Source of the DNA: Marivita geojedonensis
Lineage (GTDB): Bacteria; Pseudomonadota; Alphaproteobacteria; Rhodobacterales; Rhodobacteraceae
Assembly (NCBI RefSeq): GCF_002115805.1
Contig: NZ_JFKC01000015.1
Coordinates: 24,669-88,668 of the forward strand
Direction of reading: 5' to 3'
Length of the DNA stretch: 64,000 bases
Shown here: positions 17,457 to 25,972 of the stretch, one piece after another
Layout of the letters: every line of letters starts with the position of its first letter
How positions within the stretch are numbered: the stretch's first letter is position 1
Notes under the pieces: model-generated
What the model was told of the DNA's origin: nothing
What the model saw: the letters and a program-made list of their open reading frames with translations, nothing else
The model's database searches: none
Program-made: the position numbers and the translations under genes

Positions 17457-19274
17457 TCAGGCTGCCTCTTCGTCTTCCTGCATCTGCCGGTTCCACAGCG
17501 CGGCATAGCGCCCATGGCTGGCAAGCAGGCTGTCATGGGTGCCCTCTTCGACCACAAGCCCGTTTTCCAGAACGACGATCCGGTCCGCATCGGCAATCGT
17601 CGACAGCCTGTGGGCAATGGTGATTACGGTGCGCCCCTCGCCTGCCCGCTTCAAGGCGCCCTGGATGGAAGATTCGGTTTCGGAATCGAGCGCCGAGGTC
17701 GCCTCGTCCAGGATCAGGATCGGCGGGTTCTTGAGCAGCGTCCGCGCGATGCCGACACGCTGTTTTTCTCCGCCGGAGAGCTTCAGCCCCCGCTCGCCCA
17801 CCATCGTGTCGTAACCTTCGGGGAGCGACAGGATGAAATCGTGGATCTGCGCCGACCGCGCGGCCGCGACGATCTCTTCTTCGCTGGCACCGGCACGACC
17901 ATAAGCGATGTTGTAGCGGATCGTTTCGTTGAACAGCACCGTATCCTGCGGCACCACGCCTATCGCGTCATGCAGACTGTCCTGCGTAACGTCTCGCACG
18001 TCCTGCCCATCGATCCGCACCGCGCCGTCGTTCACATCGTAAAAGCGGAACAGCAACCGTCCGATGGTGGATTTCCCGGATCCTGACGGCCCCACAAGGG
18101 CAACGTTTTCTCCGGACCGGACATGCAGCGACACACCTTTGAGGATCGGGCGCGCGGGATCATAGCCGAATTTCACCGCGTCAAATTCGACAGCTCCCTG
18201 CGACACATCGAGTTCAGGCGCGCCCGGTTTGTCGGACACCTCCTGCGGCTGATCGAGCAGGTCGAACATCTCGCCCATATCGACAAGCGCCTGCCGGATT
18301 TCGCGATAGACAGTTCCAAGGAAATTCAGCGGCATGGTGATCTGGATCATGTAGGCATTGACCATGACGAAATCGCCGACCGTCAGAGTGCCATTCTGCA
18401 CACCCAACGCCGCCATGACCATGACGATCACAAGACCCAGCGTGATGATCAGGCTCTGACCGAAATTCAGAAATGCCAGCGAGGTCGCCGTTTTGATCGC
18501 AGCGCCCTCGTAAGCCTCCATCGACCGGTCATAGCGCGCCGCCTCTCGGGACTCGGCGCCGAAATACTTGACGGTTTCGAAGTTCAGAAGGCTGTCGATG
18601 GCCTTCTGGTTCGCATCCGTGTCCTGCTCGTTCATTTCACGCCGCAGTCGAACCCGCCATTCGGTGACCTTGAAGGTAAACCAGACGTAAATGACGATGG
18701 TGACCATCACGACAGCCATGTACCGGGCATCCAGCAGCGCCCAGAGAAACCCCATCACCAGCAGAAGTTCGAGGATCAAAGGTCCGACGCTGAACAACAT
18801 GAAGCGCAGAAGGAAATCCACGCCCTTCACACCGCGCTCGATGATCCGGCTCAGCCCGCCGGTCTTGCGCGTGATGTGATAGCGCATGGAAAGGCGATGG
18901 ATGTGCGTAAAGGTTTCCAGCGCCAGAGTCCGCAGCGCGCGCTGTCCAACACGGGCAAATACGCCATCGCGCAATTGCTGGAAGCCCACGTTCATCAACC
19001 GGGCCATCCCGTAGGCGAGAGTCAAACCGATACCGCCCAGCATCAGGTCCGACACTTCTCCGCTCAGGGAATCCACGGCCTTGCCAAACAGCAGCGGTGC
19101 CAGCACGTTCACCACCTTGGCCAGAACAAGGCAGAGAAGCGCGATGACAACGCGCTGTTTCACCCAGGGTTTGTCATCCGGCCACAGATAGGGGCCGACC
19201 TTGCGGATCGTACGCAGGCCGGAGCGGCGTTCATCTGCTGCGATTTCAGCGGACGATTGGGCGTCGGAGGGCAT
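17457..19274 (-). CDS. Atm1/HMT1-type ABC exporter (fused membrane and ATPase domains)
   Basis: A 605-residue half-transporter. Six membrane helices occupy about residues 40-330, with the intracellular loop motif LETFTHIHRLSMRYHITRKTG, shortened here to HRLSMRYHITRKTGGLSR, characteristic of the Atm1/ABCB7 and HMT1 group that exports glutathione-linked compounds. The ATPase part has Walker A GPSGSGKST, signature LSGGEKQR and Walker B ILILDEAT with D-loop SALD. The ATG at 19274 is preferred to the GTG at 19307. Roles in iron-sulfur or heavy-metal homeostasis are known for the group; the exact substrate is not evident. Confidence 0.9.
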   Translation of the reverse strand: MPSDAQSSAEIAADERRSGLRTIRKVGPYLWPDDKPWVKQRVVIALLCLVLAKVVNVLAPLLFGKAVDSLSGEVSDLMLGGIGLTLAYGMARLMNVGFQQLRDGVFARVGQRALRTLALETFTHIHRLSMRYHITRKTGGLSRIIERGVKGVDFLLRFMLFSVGPLILELLLVMGFLWALLDARYMAVVMVTIVIYVWFTFKVTEWRVRLRREMNEQDTDANQKAIDSLLNFETVKYFGAESREAARYDRSMEAYEGAAIKTATSLAFLNFGQSLIITLGLVIVMVMAALGVQNGTLTVGDFVMVNAYMIQITMPLNFLGTVYREIRQALVDMGEMFDLLDQPQEVSDKPGAPELDVSQGAVEFDAVKFGYDPARPILKGVSLHVRSGENVALVGPSGSGKSTIGRLLFRFYDVNDGAVRIDGQDVRDVTQDSLHDAIGVVPQDTVLFNETIRYNIAYGRAGASEEEIVAAARSAQIHDFILSLPEGYDTMVGERGLKLSGGEKQRVGIARTLLKNPPILILDEATSALDSETESSIQGALKRAGEGRTVITIAHRLSTIADADRIVVLENGLVVEEGTHDSLLASHGRYAALWNRQMQEDEEAA

Positions 19275-19337
19275 GGGCAGCCTTTCGTGTTGGCGTATGC
19301 CCGTCACTTAGCCTGCGGCACCGGAAAGAACCAGTGC

Positions 19338-20888
19338 TCAGCGCCCCTTGAAAAGCCCTCCAAGGATGCCCCGAACAATACGCCGTCCGGTCGTTCCCTT
19401 GAGCTCTTTGACCACAACCTCCGCAATCGCTTCGCCAAAGCTTTCTTCCTTGCGTGCCCTGCGGGTGGGTTGGGATGTCGACCGTCCGACCCGGGTGCCG
19501 GTATACCGTCGACCAGCCGTATACTCGCGGAGCGCCGCGTCGAGGTCGGCCTCGTGCTGTTCGGCTTTCTCCGCCGCCTCGGCCGCTTCCTTTGTGCGCT
19601 GTGCAAGGATCTCGAAGGCCGAGTTGCGATCGAGCTTTTGCTCGTACTTTGTTCCCAGGTCGCTGGCACCCATGACGCCCCCCCGTTCCGCCGGGGAAAT
19701 CGGGCCAAGCTGTGAAGACGGCGGGCGGATCAGGGTGCGCTGCACCATGCCGGGGATGCCCTTGCGCTCAAGCATGGAGGTCACCGCCTCGCCCACGCCG
19801 ACCTCACGAATGGCTTCCTCGGTGTCGAAATCGGGGTTCTCACGATAGGTCTCTGCCGCCATACGCAGCGCCTTGCGATCCCGCGCGGTGAACGCGCGCA
19901 GCGCGTGCTGAACACGGTTGCCGAGTTGGCCAAGAATGTCTTCCGGAATATCATCCGGGTTCTGGGTGATGAAATACACGCCCACCCCCTTGGACCGGAT
20001 CAGGCGAGCGACCTGTTCCACTTTGTCGACAAGCGCCTTTGGCGCGTCCTCGAACAGCAGATGCGCCTCGTCAAAGAAGAAGACCAGTTTCGGTTTCTCG
20101 GGGTCACCGACCTCGGGCAGTTCCTCGAACAATTCCGACAGCAGCCAAAGGAGGAAAGTCGCGTAGAGCCGCGGCGCACCCATCAGCGTGTCTGCCGCTA
20201 GAATGTTGATCTGGCCCTGCCCGTTGGGATCGGTGCGCATCAGATCACGCAGTTCCAGCGCCGGTTCCCCAAAGAAGTCCGCACCACCCTGATTTTCGAG
20301 GACCAATAGACGACGCTGGATCGCACCGACCGACTGAACCGAGATATTCCCGTAACGCAGCGACACGTCCTGCCGATTCTCGCCCAGCCAGACCAGCATC
20401 GACTGCAGGTCTTTCAGGTCGAGCAGAGGCAGCCCCTCTTCGTCTGCGACGCGGAACGCAATATTGAGGATCCCTTCCTGTGCCTCGCTCAGTTCGAGCA
20501 GGCGCGAGATCAGCAAAGGCCCCATTTCGGCGACGGTGGTGCGGATCGGATGCCCCTGCGCGCCGAACAGATCCCAGAACGTGACGGGAAACCCGGTGTA
20601 GCTGTAATCGTCAAAGCCGATGGTCTGCGCGCGGTCCATGAACGGCTGATGCAGCTTGAACTCTGCGCTGCCCGGCTTTGCCAGCCCGGACAGATCGCCT
20701 TTGACGTCCGCCATGAACACCGGGACGCCCTGCGCCGAGAATCCTTCCGCAAGGATTTGCAGCGTGACGGTTTTCCCGGTCCCCGTTGCACCGGCAATCA
20801 ACCCGTGCCTGTTGGCATAATCCAGACGCAACCATTGCTTGACGCTGTACCCTTCACCGCCGCCGCCAACAAAGACACCGTTTTCCAT
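19338..20888 (-). CDS. HerA-like ATPase of the DUF853 (YjgR) family
   Basis: A 516-residue cytoplasmic P-loop ATPase. I chose the ATG at 20888, which has AGGGG seven bases upstream and gives the usual short lead before ANRHGLIAGATGTGKT (Walker A at residues 33-40). FMADVKGDLSGLA and LVFFFDEAHLLFED (Walker B) follow, then FITQNPDDIPEDILGQLGNR. The C-terminal 60 residues are basic and end in VRGILGGLFKGR. E. coli YjgR is the best-known relative; its cellular role is unclear. The frame is open for another 214 codons upstream, but that stretch crosses the hairpins of the intergenic region. Confidence 0.9.
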   Translation of the reverse strand: MENGVFVGGGGEGYSVKQWLRLDYANRHGLIAGATGTGKTVTLQILAEGFSAQGVPVFMADVKGDLSGLAKPGSAEFKLHQPFMDRAQTIGFDDYSYTGFPVTFWDLFGAQGHPIRTTVAEMGPLLISRLLELSEAQEGILNIAFRVADEEGLPLLDLKDLQSMLVWLGENRQDVSLRYGNISVQSVGAIQRRLLVLENQGGADFFGEPALELRDLMRTDPNGQGQINILAADTLMGAPRLYATFLLWLLSELFEELPEVGDPEKPKLVFFFDEAHLLFEDAPKALVDKVEQVARLIRSKGVGVYFITQNPDDIPEDILGQLGNRVQHALRAFTARDRKALRMAAETYRENPDFDTEEAIREVGVGEAVTSMLERKGIPGMVQRTLIRPPSSQLGPISPAERGGVMGASDLGTKYEQKLDRNSAFEILAQRTKEAAEAAEKAEQHEADLDAALREYTAGRRYTGTRVGRSTSQPTRRARKEESFGEAIAEVVVKELKGTTGRRIVRGILGGLFKGR

Positions 20889-20954
20889 GCGCATTCCCCT
20901 GCCAGTGCATTCAGCTTCCGAACATACAAACTTAACCTTTTGCTGCCAGTATGT

Positions 20955-21038
20955 TTTTCGTCCGGGCGGTTTTGATCCTCTTCGCGCCCGGCGTTCCTCC
21001 CTGTTGGACTGGTCGCGTCGCGAGGCGCGACCTTTTTT
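20955..21038 (+). ncRNA. Candidate small RNA 1 with intrinsic terminator
   Basis: On the plus strand a hairpin CCGGGCG (20962-20968)/CGCCCGG (20985-20991) is followed by an unpaired CGTTCCTCCCTG and then a terminator: GGTCGCG (21011-21017)/CGCGACC (21026-21032) with TTTTTT after it. CCTCCC is complementary to Shine-Dalgarno sequences, a feature of several alphaproteobacterial small RNAs. A -10-like TATGTT lies at 20950-20955 but I see no good -35 box. The 5' end given is a guess. Confidence 0.4.
21011..21038 (+). terminator. Rho-independent terminator with no upstream plus-strand gene
   Basis: A seven-pair GC-rich stem (GGTCGCG/CGCGACC) with an 8-base loop precedes TTTTTT at 21033-21038. The only gene to its left is on the minus strand, so it must end an unannotated plus-strand transcript. 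Confidence 0.75.
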
Positions 21039-21099
21039 GTGCATTGATGTATTTAATTTGCCTGTTGACGCTGTGGATTTCATTTCGTAGCGTCCTCTC

Positions 21100-21166
21100 A
21101 ATAATAGTCGGCCGGTCCGACAGGGAGCAAAAAAGGGAAGCTGTGGAAACGCAGCTTCCCTTTTCA
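21100..21166 (+). ncRNA. Candidate small RNA 2 with promoter-like boxes and terminator
   Basis: TTGACG and TAGCGT boxes spaced by 17 bases (21065-21093) would start a transcript near 21100. It would contain hairpin GTCGG/CCGAC (21107-21121), a purine-rich linker, and the 13-pair terminator stem at 21131-21164. The predicted RNA is about 65 bases. Support is structural only. Confidence 0.4.
21131..21164. terminator. Perfect 13-pair bidirectional terminator
   Basis: AAAAGGGAAGCTG (21131-21143) pairs perfectly with CAGCTTCCCTTTT (21152-21164) around an 8-base loop. On the plus strand it is followed by TTTTCATTT; on the minus strand the run is TTTTTT, so it is if anything stronger in the minus direction. 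It lies upstream of both neighbouring genes. Confidence 0.8.
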
Positions 21167-21348
21167 TTTCAACGCGTTCAGAGATGAAGTTCATTCGATG
21201 CCTGAGCACACGCAATTGACATGTCCTGAAGGAATGGGCGCAAGAATCCGCCGTAGCAGGGTTCGTTTTTTTGCGTTTTGGCCTGACAGTCTGTGCGCCC
21301 CGTGATAACGCAACAGCAAATGTGACCCGATGCTTCGGAGAGGACTTT

Positions 21349-21981
21349 ATGACCAAATCGCTGTTTCTTCTGACCACACTTGCAAGCCTGACATTTGCGG
21401 GATTTGCCGTCGCACAGGAAAACGCTGCCACGGAAGAGACCCAGACCACCGAAGCCCCCGCGACCGGTGCGGACCTTTCCGTTCTGGACACAGGCGAACC
21501 TGTCATCGAAGGGCCGGCTGACGACAACACCTACGTGAAATCCACCCATGGTGACTGGGCGGTACAGTGCCTACGCGTCCCCGAAGGCCCCGAGCCCTGC
21601 CAGATGTACCAGTTGCTCAAGGACAGCAACGGCGGCAGCGTGGCCGAGGTCAGCATCTTCCGTCTCAACAATGGCGGACAGGTTGCGGCCGGTGGCACGT
21701 TTGTTGTGCCTCTTGAAACGCTGCTGACCGAGAAACTCAATGTCCGCGTCGATTCCGGGCAGGCCAAGCGCTATGACTTCTCGTTCTGCACGACGGTGGG
21801 GTGCTATGCCCGTGTCGGCTTCACGACCGAGGACGTCAGCGCGTTCCGGCGCGGCAACGTCGCCAACGTAACCATCGTTCCTGCACTGGCTCCGGATCAG
21901 CGTGTGACCGTTGCGATGTCGCTCTCTGGCTTCACAGCCGCATATGACGAAATCTCTGCGCTGGAGGAGCAGAACCAGTAA
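21349..21981 (+). CDS. IalB-family (invasion-associated locus B) exported protein
   Basis: A 210-residue periplasmic protein. The ATG at 21349 follows GGAGAGGA and begins a signal peptide ending at FAVAQ-EN (about residue 22). After a low-complexity Thr/Ala/Glu linker comes the IalB domain with its typical HGDWAVQC (near residue 68), QMYQLL and two cysteine pairs, FCTTVGCYARVGF among them. IalB was named in Bartonella but is widespread in free-living alphaproteobacteria, so no link to virulence is implied. It is followed by a clear terminator. Confidence 0.9.
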   Translation: MTKSLFLLTTLASLTFAGFAVAQENAATEETQTTEAPATGADLSVLDTGEPVIEGPADDNTYVKSTHGDWAVQCLRVPEGPEPCQMYQLLKDSNGGSVAEVSIFRLNNGGQVAAGGTFVVPLETLLTEKLNVRVDSGQAKRYDFSFCTTVGCYARVGFTTEDVSAFRRGNVANVTIVPALAPDQRVTVAMSLSGFTAAYDEISALEEQNQ

Positions 21982-22005
21982 TCTGCCGAACAGGTGGACA
22001 AACCA

Positions 22006-22038
22006 AAGGCCGGGCGGCACAGCCCGGCCTTATTTTTT
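22006..22038 (+). terminator. Terminator after the ialB-family gene
   Basis: AAGGCCGGGC (22006-22015) pairs with GCCCGGCCTT (22022-22031), then ATTTTTT. The stem overlaps the stop codon of the convergent lpxB gene at 22030-22032. Confidence 0.9.
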
Positions 22039-23175
22039 GAGCCCGTCCAATACGGCCAATGCGGCCCGTTCTCCGGGTGGTACCCCGCCCTTCCCCAACC
22101 GTTCCATTGTCAGCTTCATTGCCGAACGCTGAGCCTCCGGATTGTCCAAGGTCGCAAGCACGGCGTCTGAAATCGGACCGGGCTGACAGTTCGCACCAAT
22201 GAATTCGGGGATCGCCCGGGTATCCGACACCAGATTGACAAGGGTCACCGTATCCACGCGCAGCATCCGCCCGATGATCTGTCGGGACAGCCAGTTCATG
22301 TCATAGGCGATCACCATCGGGGTGTTTGTCGCTGCAAGCTCCAAAGACACCGTGCCCGACGCCGCCAACGCCACATCGGCCGCCGCGAAGGCCGCGTGTT
22401 TGGCGGCCATGCCGTCCACTGAAGGGTTCAGGATGATCGGTTTGATTGGCCAAGTCGTCACCGCCTCGGCCACAATGCTTGCGACGTTCGGAGCGGCAGG
22501 AAGCACAAAGCGCAGATCGGGGCGCTGAGTGTGCAGCTTGCCGACAACCTCCCCGAACACCGGAAGCAGACGCGACACCTCGCTGCGGCGCGATCCGGGA
22601 AGGATCAGGATCAGTGGCGCCTCGCCGAGGCCCTGGCCCGCGCGGAAGGTTTTGATATCGTCAGTCGAGGCAACGGGATCAGTCACCACGGGATGACCGA
22701 CGAAATCGCAGCGCATCCCTGCTGCCTCCATGTAGGGCGGTTCGAACGGCAGCAGCGCCAGCACCTGGTCGATATGCGCGGCCATCTTCTTGGCGCGCCC
22801 GGGACGCCACGCCCAAACCGTCGGCGCCACGTAGTGCACGGTCCGGATGTCGCTCTGCGCCTTGACCAGTCTGGCCACCCGCAGGCTGAATTCCGGCAGG
22901 TCGATGGTGACCAGAACATCGGGTCTGGCGGCCAGCACGGCCTCAGCGGTCTGCCGGATGCGTGCTTTGAGATGGCGGTATTGCGACAGGATTTCGGTGA
23001 TCCCCATGATCGAGATCTCATCCATCGGAAACAGGCTTTGCAGTCCCTCGTCGATCATCCGGTCGCCGCCGATGCCTTCGAAGGTCACGTCACCCGCGTG
23101 TTTGCGCAGCCCCGCCATAAGCGCCGCGCCCAACTTGTCGCCCGAAGCCTCTCCGGCAATGACGAAGACCCGCAT
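22030..23175 (-). CDS. lpxB: Lipid-A-disaccharide synthase
   Basis: A 381-residue glycosyltransferase (GT19) that joins UDP-2,3-diacylglucosamine and lipid X into the lipid A disaccharide at the inner membrane. Characteristic stretches are the N-terminal FVIAGEASGDKLGA, HYVAPTVWAWRPGRAKKMA and ILPGSRRSEVSRLLP, and the late GTVSLELAATNTPMVIAYDMNWLS. Length is normal. Its start overlaps the lpxI stop by ATGA, so it is the last gene of the lpx series. It supplies the same pathway as lpxA and lpxI directly upstream. Confidence 0.97.
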   Translation of the reverse strand: MRVFVIAGEASGDKLGAALMAGLRKHAGDVTFEGIGGDRMIDEGLQSLFPMDEISIMGITEILSQYRHLKARIRQTAEAVLAARPDVLVTIDLPEFSLRVARLVKAQSDIRTVHYVAPTVWAWRPGRAKKMAAHIDQVLALLPFEPPYMEAAGMRCDFVGHPVVTDPVASTDDIKTFRAGQGLGEAPLILILPGSRRSEVSRLLPVFGEVVGKLHTQRPDLRFVLPAAPNVASIVAEAVTTWPIKPIILNPSVDGMAAKHAAFAAADVALAASGTVSLELAATNTPMVIAYDMNWLSRQIIGRMLRVDTVTLVNLVSDTRAIPEFIGANCQPGPISDAVLATLDNPEAQRSAMKLTMERLGKGGVPPGERAALAVLDGLKK

Positions 23176-24077
23176 CAGCCGCCCTTTTCCCGCACCCAGA
23201 GGAACAGCCCAAGGGCATCGCAGCGCGCCACCGTTCTGGCCCGGTCGAGGATCATCACCCCACCCGCTTCGATAACGATGCCGGACAGACCGGCTGCAGC
23301 GACTGCATCGGGCGTACTGGCTCCGATCACCGGGAGATCAGCACGGCGGTCCTGTCCTGGCTTGGGTGCTTTGAACAGGATGCCTCCCTCGGTTGAAGTG
23401 GATCCCCCCGACAGCCAGTCGCTTGCGTCACCAAGCAACCCGCCGAACATGTCGTTGGCTGTGCTGATCGGATTGGTCAGAAAATCACCGGATGCGTTGG
23501 CCCTGTCCCGCGCAAGGCGCGTCAGCATCGCATCGGTGCCGGCAGCGTCTTCCCGAGATACGACAGAATCACCCCTGACCACACAGGCCTGCCCGGCGTC
23601 ACGTGCGCCCATGGCAGCAACCGTGCGCTCACCGATGCGGGCTTCGACGGTGGTCTGTGCGGTGTAGGTCTTGTAGCTGAGAACGCCCGGCGCTGGCAGT
23701 AACTCGGGAACAAGGTCGTGGACCGCCGCGATGCGCATCCCTGCTTCTTCGAAGAGTTCCATAACGATCCGCAACGCGCCATCGTCGCCGGAAGTCAGCG
23801 CCTTTTGCAGTCGCGGCACCAAGGGCGCTGTTTTCGCATCGAGCCGCGTCGGGTCGATCGGGGGCCGGCGGATCGCACCGCACAGGCAGACCTGCGTGAC
23901 ACCGCGCGACTTGAGCGTGTCGAGCAAGCTGCCCAGTGTTTCAAGATGAAAAGTCAGATCCGCCTTCAGACCCTCGGGCTCAAAGCCATTCAGCACACAA
24001 ACCAAGGGGCGCTGGTCCTGCGCGTCCGCCACGATGCGCGGCAAACGTCCCTGCCCGCAGATCAGCGCCAGCGTCAT
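23175..24077 (-). CDS. lpxI: UDP-2,3-diacylglucosamine pyrophosphatase LpxI
   Basis: A 300-residue protein of the DUF1009 family. It hydrolyses UDP-2,3-diacylglucosamine to lipid X, replacing LpxH in alphaproteobacteria. Visible family marks are the opening LALICGQGRLPR, the N-terminal domain end ALTSGDDGALRIV, and in the C-terminal domain DSVVSREDAAGTDAML, KAPKPGQDRRADLPVIG and GIVIEAGGVMILDR. It sits between lpxA (3 bases after its own start's upstream neighbour) and lpxB, completing the pathway order A-I-B. Length is slightly above usual because of a Ser/Gly-rich loop before the KAPKPGQ motif. Confidence 0.95.
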   Translation of the reverse strand: MTLALICGQGRLPRIVADAQDQRPLVCVLNGFEPEGLKADLTFHLETLGSLLDTLKSRGVTQVCLCGAIRRPPIDPTRLDAKTAPLVPRLQKALTSGDDGALRIVMELFEEAGMRIAAVHDLVPELLPAPGVLSYKTYTAQTTVEARIGERTVAAMGARDAGQACVVRGDSVVSREDAAGTDAMLTRLARDRANASGDFLTNPISTANDMFGGLLGDASDWLSGGSTSTEGGILFKAPKPGQDRRADLPVIGASTPDAVAAAGLSGIVIEAGGVMILDRARTVARCDALGLFLWVREKGG

Positions 24078-24080
24078 CGC

Positions 24081-24866
24081 TCAGCCCGGCGTCAGGAAGG
24101 ACCGGTCAGTCTCTCCCAGGATGAAATCGACGATCTGGTTTACGTATTCGCTGTCGGTCTCTTCGCCCAGACGCTTGGCCCGTTCCTGGAACGCGCCCTC
24201 GCCCTGCGCCAGCATCTGGAAGGCCGCACGCAGCGCCGTGATATCGGCACGGCTGACGCCCTTGCGCTTGAGGCCCACAAGGTTCAGCCCGTCCAGACGC
24301 CCGCGTTCGGCCTGCACAAGGCCATACGGGATCACGTCATTCGTCACCATCGTGACCGCACCGATGATCGCGCCACGACCGATGCGGACGAACTGGTGTA
24401 CGCCCGACAAGCCACCGACAATCACGTCGTCCTCAAGGATACAATGCCCGGCAAGCGCCGCGCTGTTCACAACGATCACGCGGTTGCCGACCTGCACGTC
24501 ATGCGCCACATGGCACCCCGCCATGAAGAGGTTGTCGTCGCCTACACGGGTAACACCGCCACCGCCGTTGGTGCCGGTGTTCATCGTGACATGTTCACGT
24601 ATGCGGTTGCGGGCACCGATGATCAGGCTTGTCTTTTCGCCGCCGAACTTCAGGTCCTGCGGAATCTCGCCGATCACGGCGAAGGAAAAGATCTCGGTGC
24701 CTTCGCCAATCGAAGTCTGCCCTGTTACGACCACATGGCTTTTCAGCGTCACGTTGTCGGCCAGAACGACCTCGGGGCCGATATGGCAGAACGGACCGAT
24801 GACGCAGCCATCACCGATCTGCGCGCCCTCTTCGATGACGGCGCTGGGGTGGATGCGGGCTGTCAC
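24081..24866 (-). CDS. lpxA: UDP-N-acetylglucosamine O-acyltransferase
   Basis: A 261-residue acyltransferase that carries out the first step of lipid A synthesis. It is a left-handed beta-helix of hexapeptide repeats, for example [14 protein letters not shown] and [15 protein letters not shown], the latter with the catalytic histidine. I chose the GTG at 24866, which overlaps the fabZ stop as GTGA and gives the normal length and [10 protein letters not shown] start. The longer frame to 24899 would lie inside fabZ. LpxA and FabZ both use acyl-ACP, which explains their pairing. Confidence 0.96.
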   Translation of the reverse strand: MTARIHPSAVIEEGAQIGDGCVIGPFCHIGPEVVLADNVTLKSHVVVTGQTSIGEGTEIFSFAVIGEIPQDLKFGGEKTSLIIGARNRIREHVTMNTGTNGGGGVTRVGDDNLFMAGCHVAHDVQVGNRVIVVNSAALAGHCILEDDVIVGGLSGVHQFVRIGRGAIIGAVTMVTNDVIPYGLVQAERGRLDGLNLVGLKRKGVSRADITALRAAFQMLAQGEGAFQERAKRLGEETDSEYVNQIVDFILGETDRSFLTPG

Positions 24867-25324
24867 GCGGGCAAGTCCATCATGGCCGAGAATTCGCACT
24901 CTGCCGCCATCTCACCGTCCACCGTCGCCACGCCGCCGAACTTCCAGACCTTCCCGCCCGGTTTGCCGCGCAGGGTGGTCAGACGCATCTGAAGCTGGTC
25001 ACCGGGGATCACCTTGCGGCGGAATTTGCATTTGTCGATGGCCATGAAGTAGATCAGCATTTCCTTGTCAGCGAGATCAAGCGCGGTGCCCACCATCACA
25101 GCCGCAGTCTGCGCCATGGCTTCGATGATCGTGACGCCCGGCATAATCGGCGTGCCCGGGAAATGGCCTTGGAAATGCGGTTCGTTCATCGTGACATTCT
25201 TGATGCCAAGCGCGGATTGCGTGCCGTCGATTTCTTCCACGCGGTCCACAAGCAGAAACGGATAGCGGTGCGGCAGGATACGCTGGATCAGCTGAATGTC
25301 TGCACGAAGAAGCGTGTCGCTCAT
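24863..25324 (-). CDS. fabZ: 3-hydroxyacyl-[acyl-carrier-protein] dehydratase FabZ
   Basis: A 153-residue hot-dog fold enzyme that dehydrates 3-hydroxyacyl-ACP in fatty acid synthesis. The active-site histidine is in [11 protein letters not shown] (residues about 16-26) and the glutamate in [10 protein letters not shown]. The insert [14 protein letters not shown] is also typical. It is followed without a gap by lpxA and preceded by the skp-like gene after 63 bases. It shares 3-hydroxyacyl-ACP with LpxA, a known branch point between phospholipid and lipid A supply. Confidence 0.97.
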   Translation of the reverse strand: MSDTLLRADIQLIQRILPHRYPFLLVDRVEEIDGTQSALGIKNVTMNEPHFQGHFPGTPIMPGVTIIEAMAQTAAVMVGTALDLADKEMLIYFMAIDKCKFRRKVIPGDQLQMRLTTLRGKPGGKVWKFGGVATVDGEMAAECEFSAMMDLPA

Positions 25325-25387
25325 TGGGCGTCCTTTTATGTTCTTATGGCGCTTTGAGTACCAATCCCGATGCCGGGGAGCAAGGTT

Positions 25388-25972
25388 TCAGGGGCGCAGC
25401 GGCAGGATAGCTTCGCCCTCGCCGAATTCCGAATTCGCCCGAAGAATGGCCTGTTCGGTGATATCGACGCTGTCCACACTCATCAGCACTGCGCGCCGGT
25501 CCAGAACGGCGACGGCACCGGCTTCGACCATCAGTTGCAGCAAGACCGGCTGCACCGCCGTGAGAAGAGCGCGCCGCGCGTCCTCGTTACGCTGACCGAC
25601 GGCTCGAGCTTTTTCGTCCTGTTCCCGACGCAGGTTCTGCACTTTTTCATCGAACGCGTCGGCACGGGCACGGAATTCCTCCGTTGGCAGGGTATCGCGC
25701 AACTCTGTCAACTCGCGCTCCTCAGCGGTCAGTTCCGCTTCGATGCGTCTGTTCTCGGCTGCGATTTCCGCGCTCTCGGCCTCGATCTCGCGCGCGATAC
25801 GCTTGCCGAACTCGCTTTGCGCATAAAGCGCCTCGGGTGCGATCGTCAGGATGAGGCTCTGGACAACGCCAAGGTTGGACAACCCTCCGTCCTGTTGCGC
25901 GAAAACGGGGGAGACAGAACACAGAAGCGCTCCGAAGAGCGCCCCTGTCAGATTGCGAAAGATGCGTTGCAT
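25388..25972 (-). CDS. skp: OmpH/Skp-family periplasmic chaperone
   Basis: A 194-residue protein with a signal peptide (cleavage near VFAQ, residue 25). The centre is a long charged coiled coil (EIEAESAEIAAENRRIEAEL and onward), the tentacle part of Skp, and the C-terminal half contains the short beta segment AGAVAVLDRRAVLMSVDSVD seen in family members. Skp carries unfolded outer-membrane proteins across the periplasm to BamA. It begins right after the BamA stop codon, with no spacer, so the two are cotranslated. The sequence is divergent from E. coli Skp as usual for this group. Confidence 0.92.
   Translation of the reverse strand: MQRIFRNLTGALFGALLCSVSPVFAQQDGGLSNLGVVQSLILTIAPEALYAQSEFGKRIAREIEAESAEIAAENRRIEAELTAEERELTELRDTLPTEEFRARADAFDEKVQNLRREQDEKARAVGQRNEDARRALLTAVQPVLLQLMVEAGAVAVLDRRAVLMSVDSVDITEQAILRANSEFGEGEAILPLRP

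Larger units (their letters stand above)
20889..21348. other. 460-base divergent intergenic region with unexplained terminators
   Basis: The region separates the HerA-like gene (minus) from the ialB-family gene (plus). It holds two strong intrinsic terminators that belong to no annotated gene, a possible sigma-70 promoter between them (TTGACG 21065-21070, 17 bases, TAGCGT 21088-21093), and other hairpins. A minus-strand frame through it is open, but its reading as protein is basic and unlike a conserved domain. I treat the region as a small-RNA locus candidate and not as coding DNA. Confidence 0.55.

Noticed and set aside
20889..21530. N-terminal extension of the HerA-like protein
   Set aside because: The added 214 residues cross two terminators and antisense ialB sequence; the ATG at 20888 has a ribosome site and gives the family length.
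21349..21981. Virulence factor (IalB)
   Set aside because: The family is common in free-living marine relatives; nothing else in the window points to pathogenicity.
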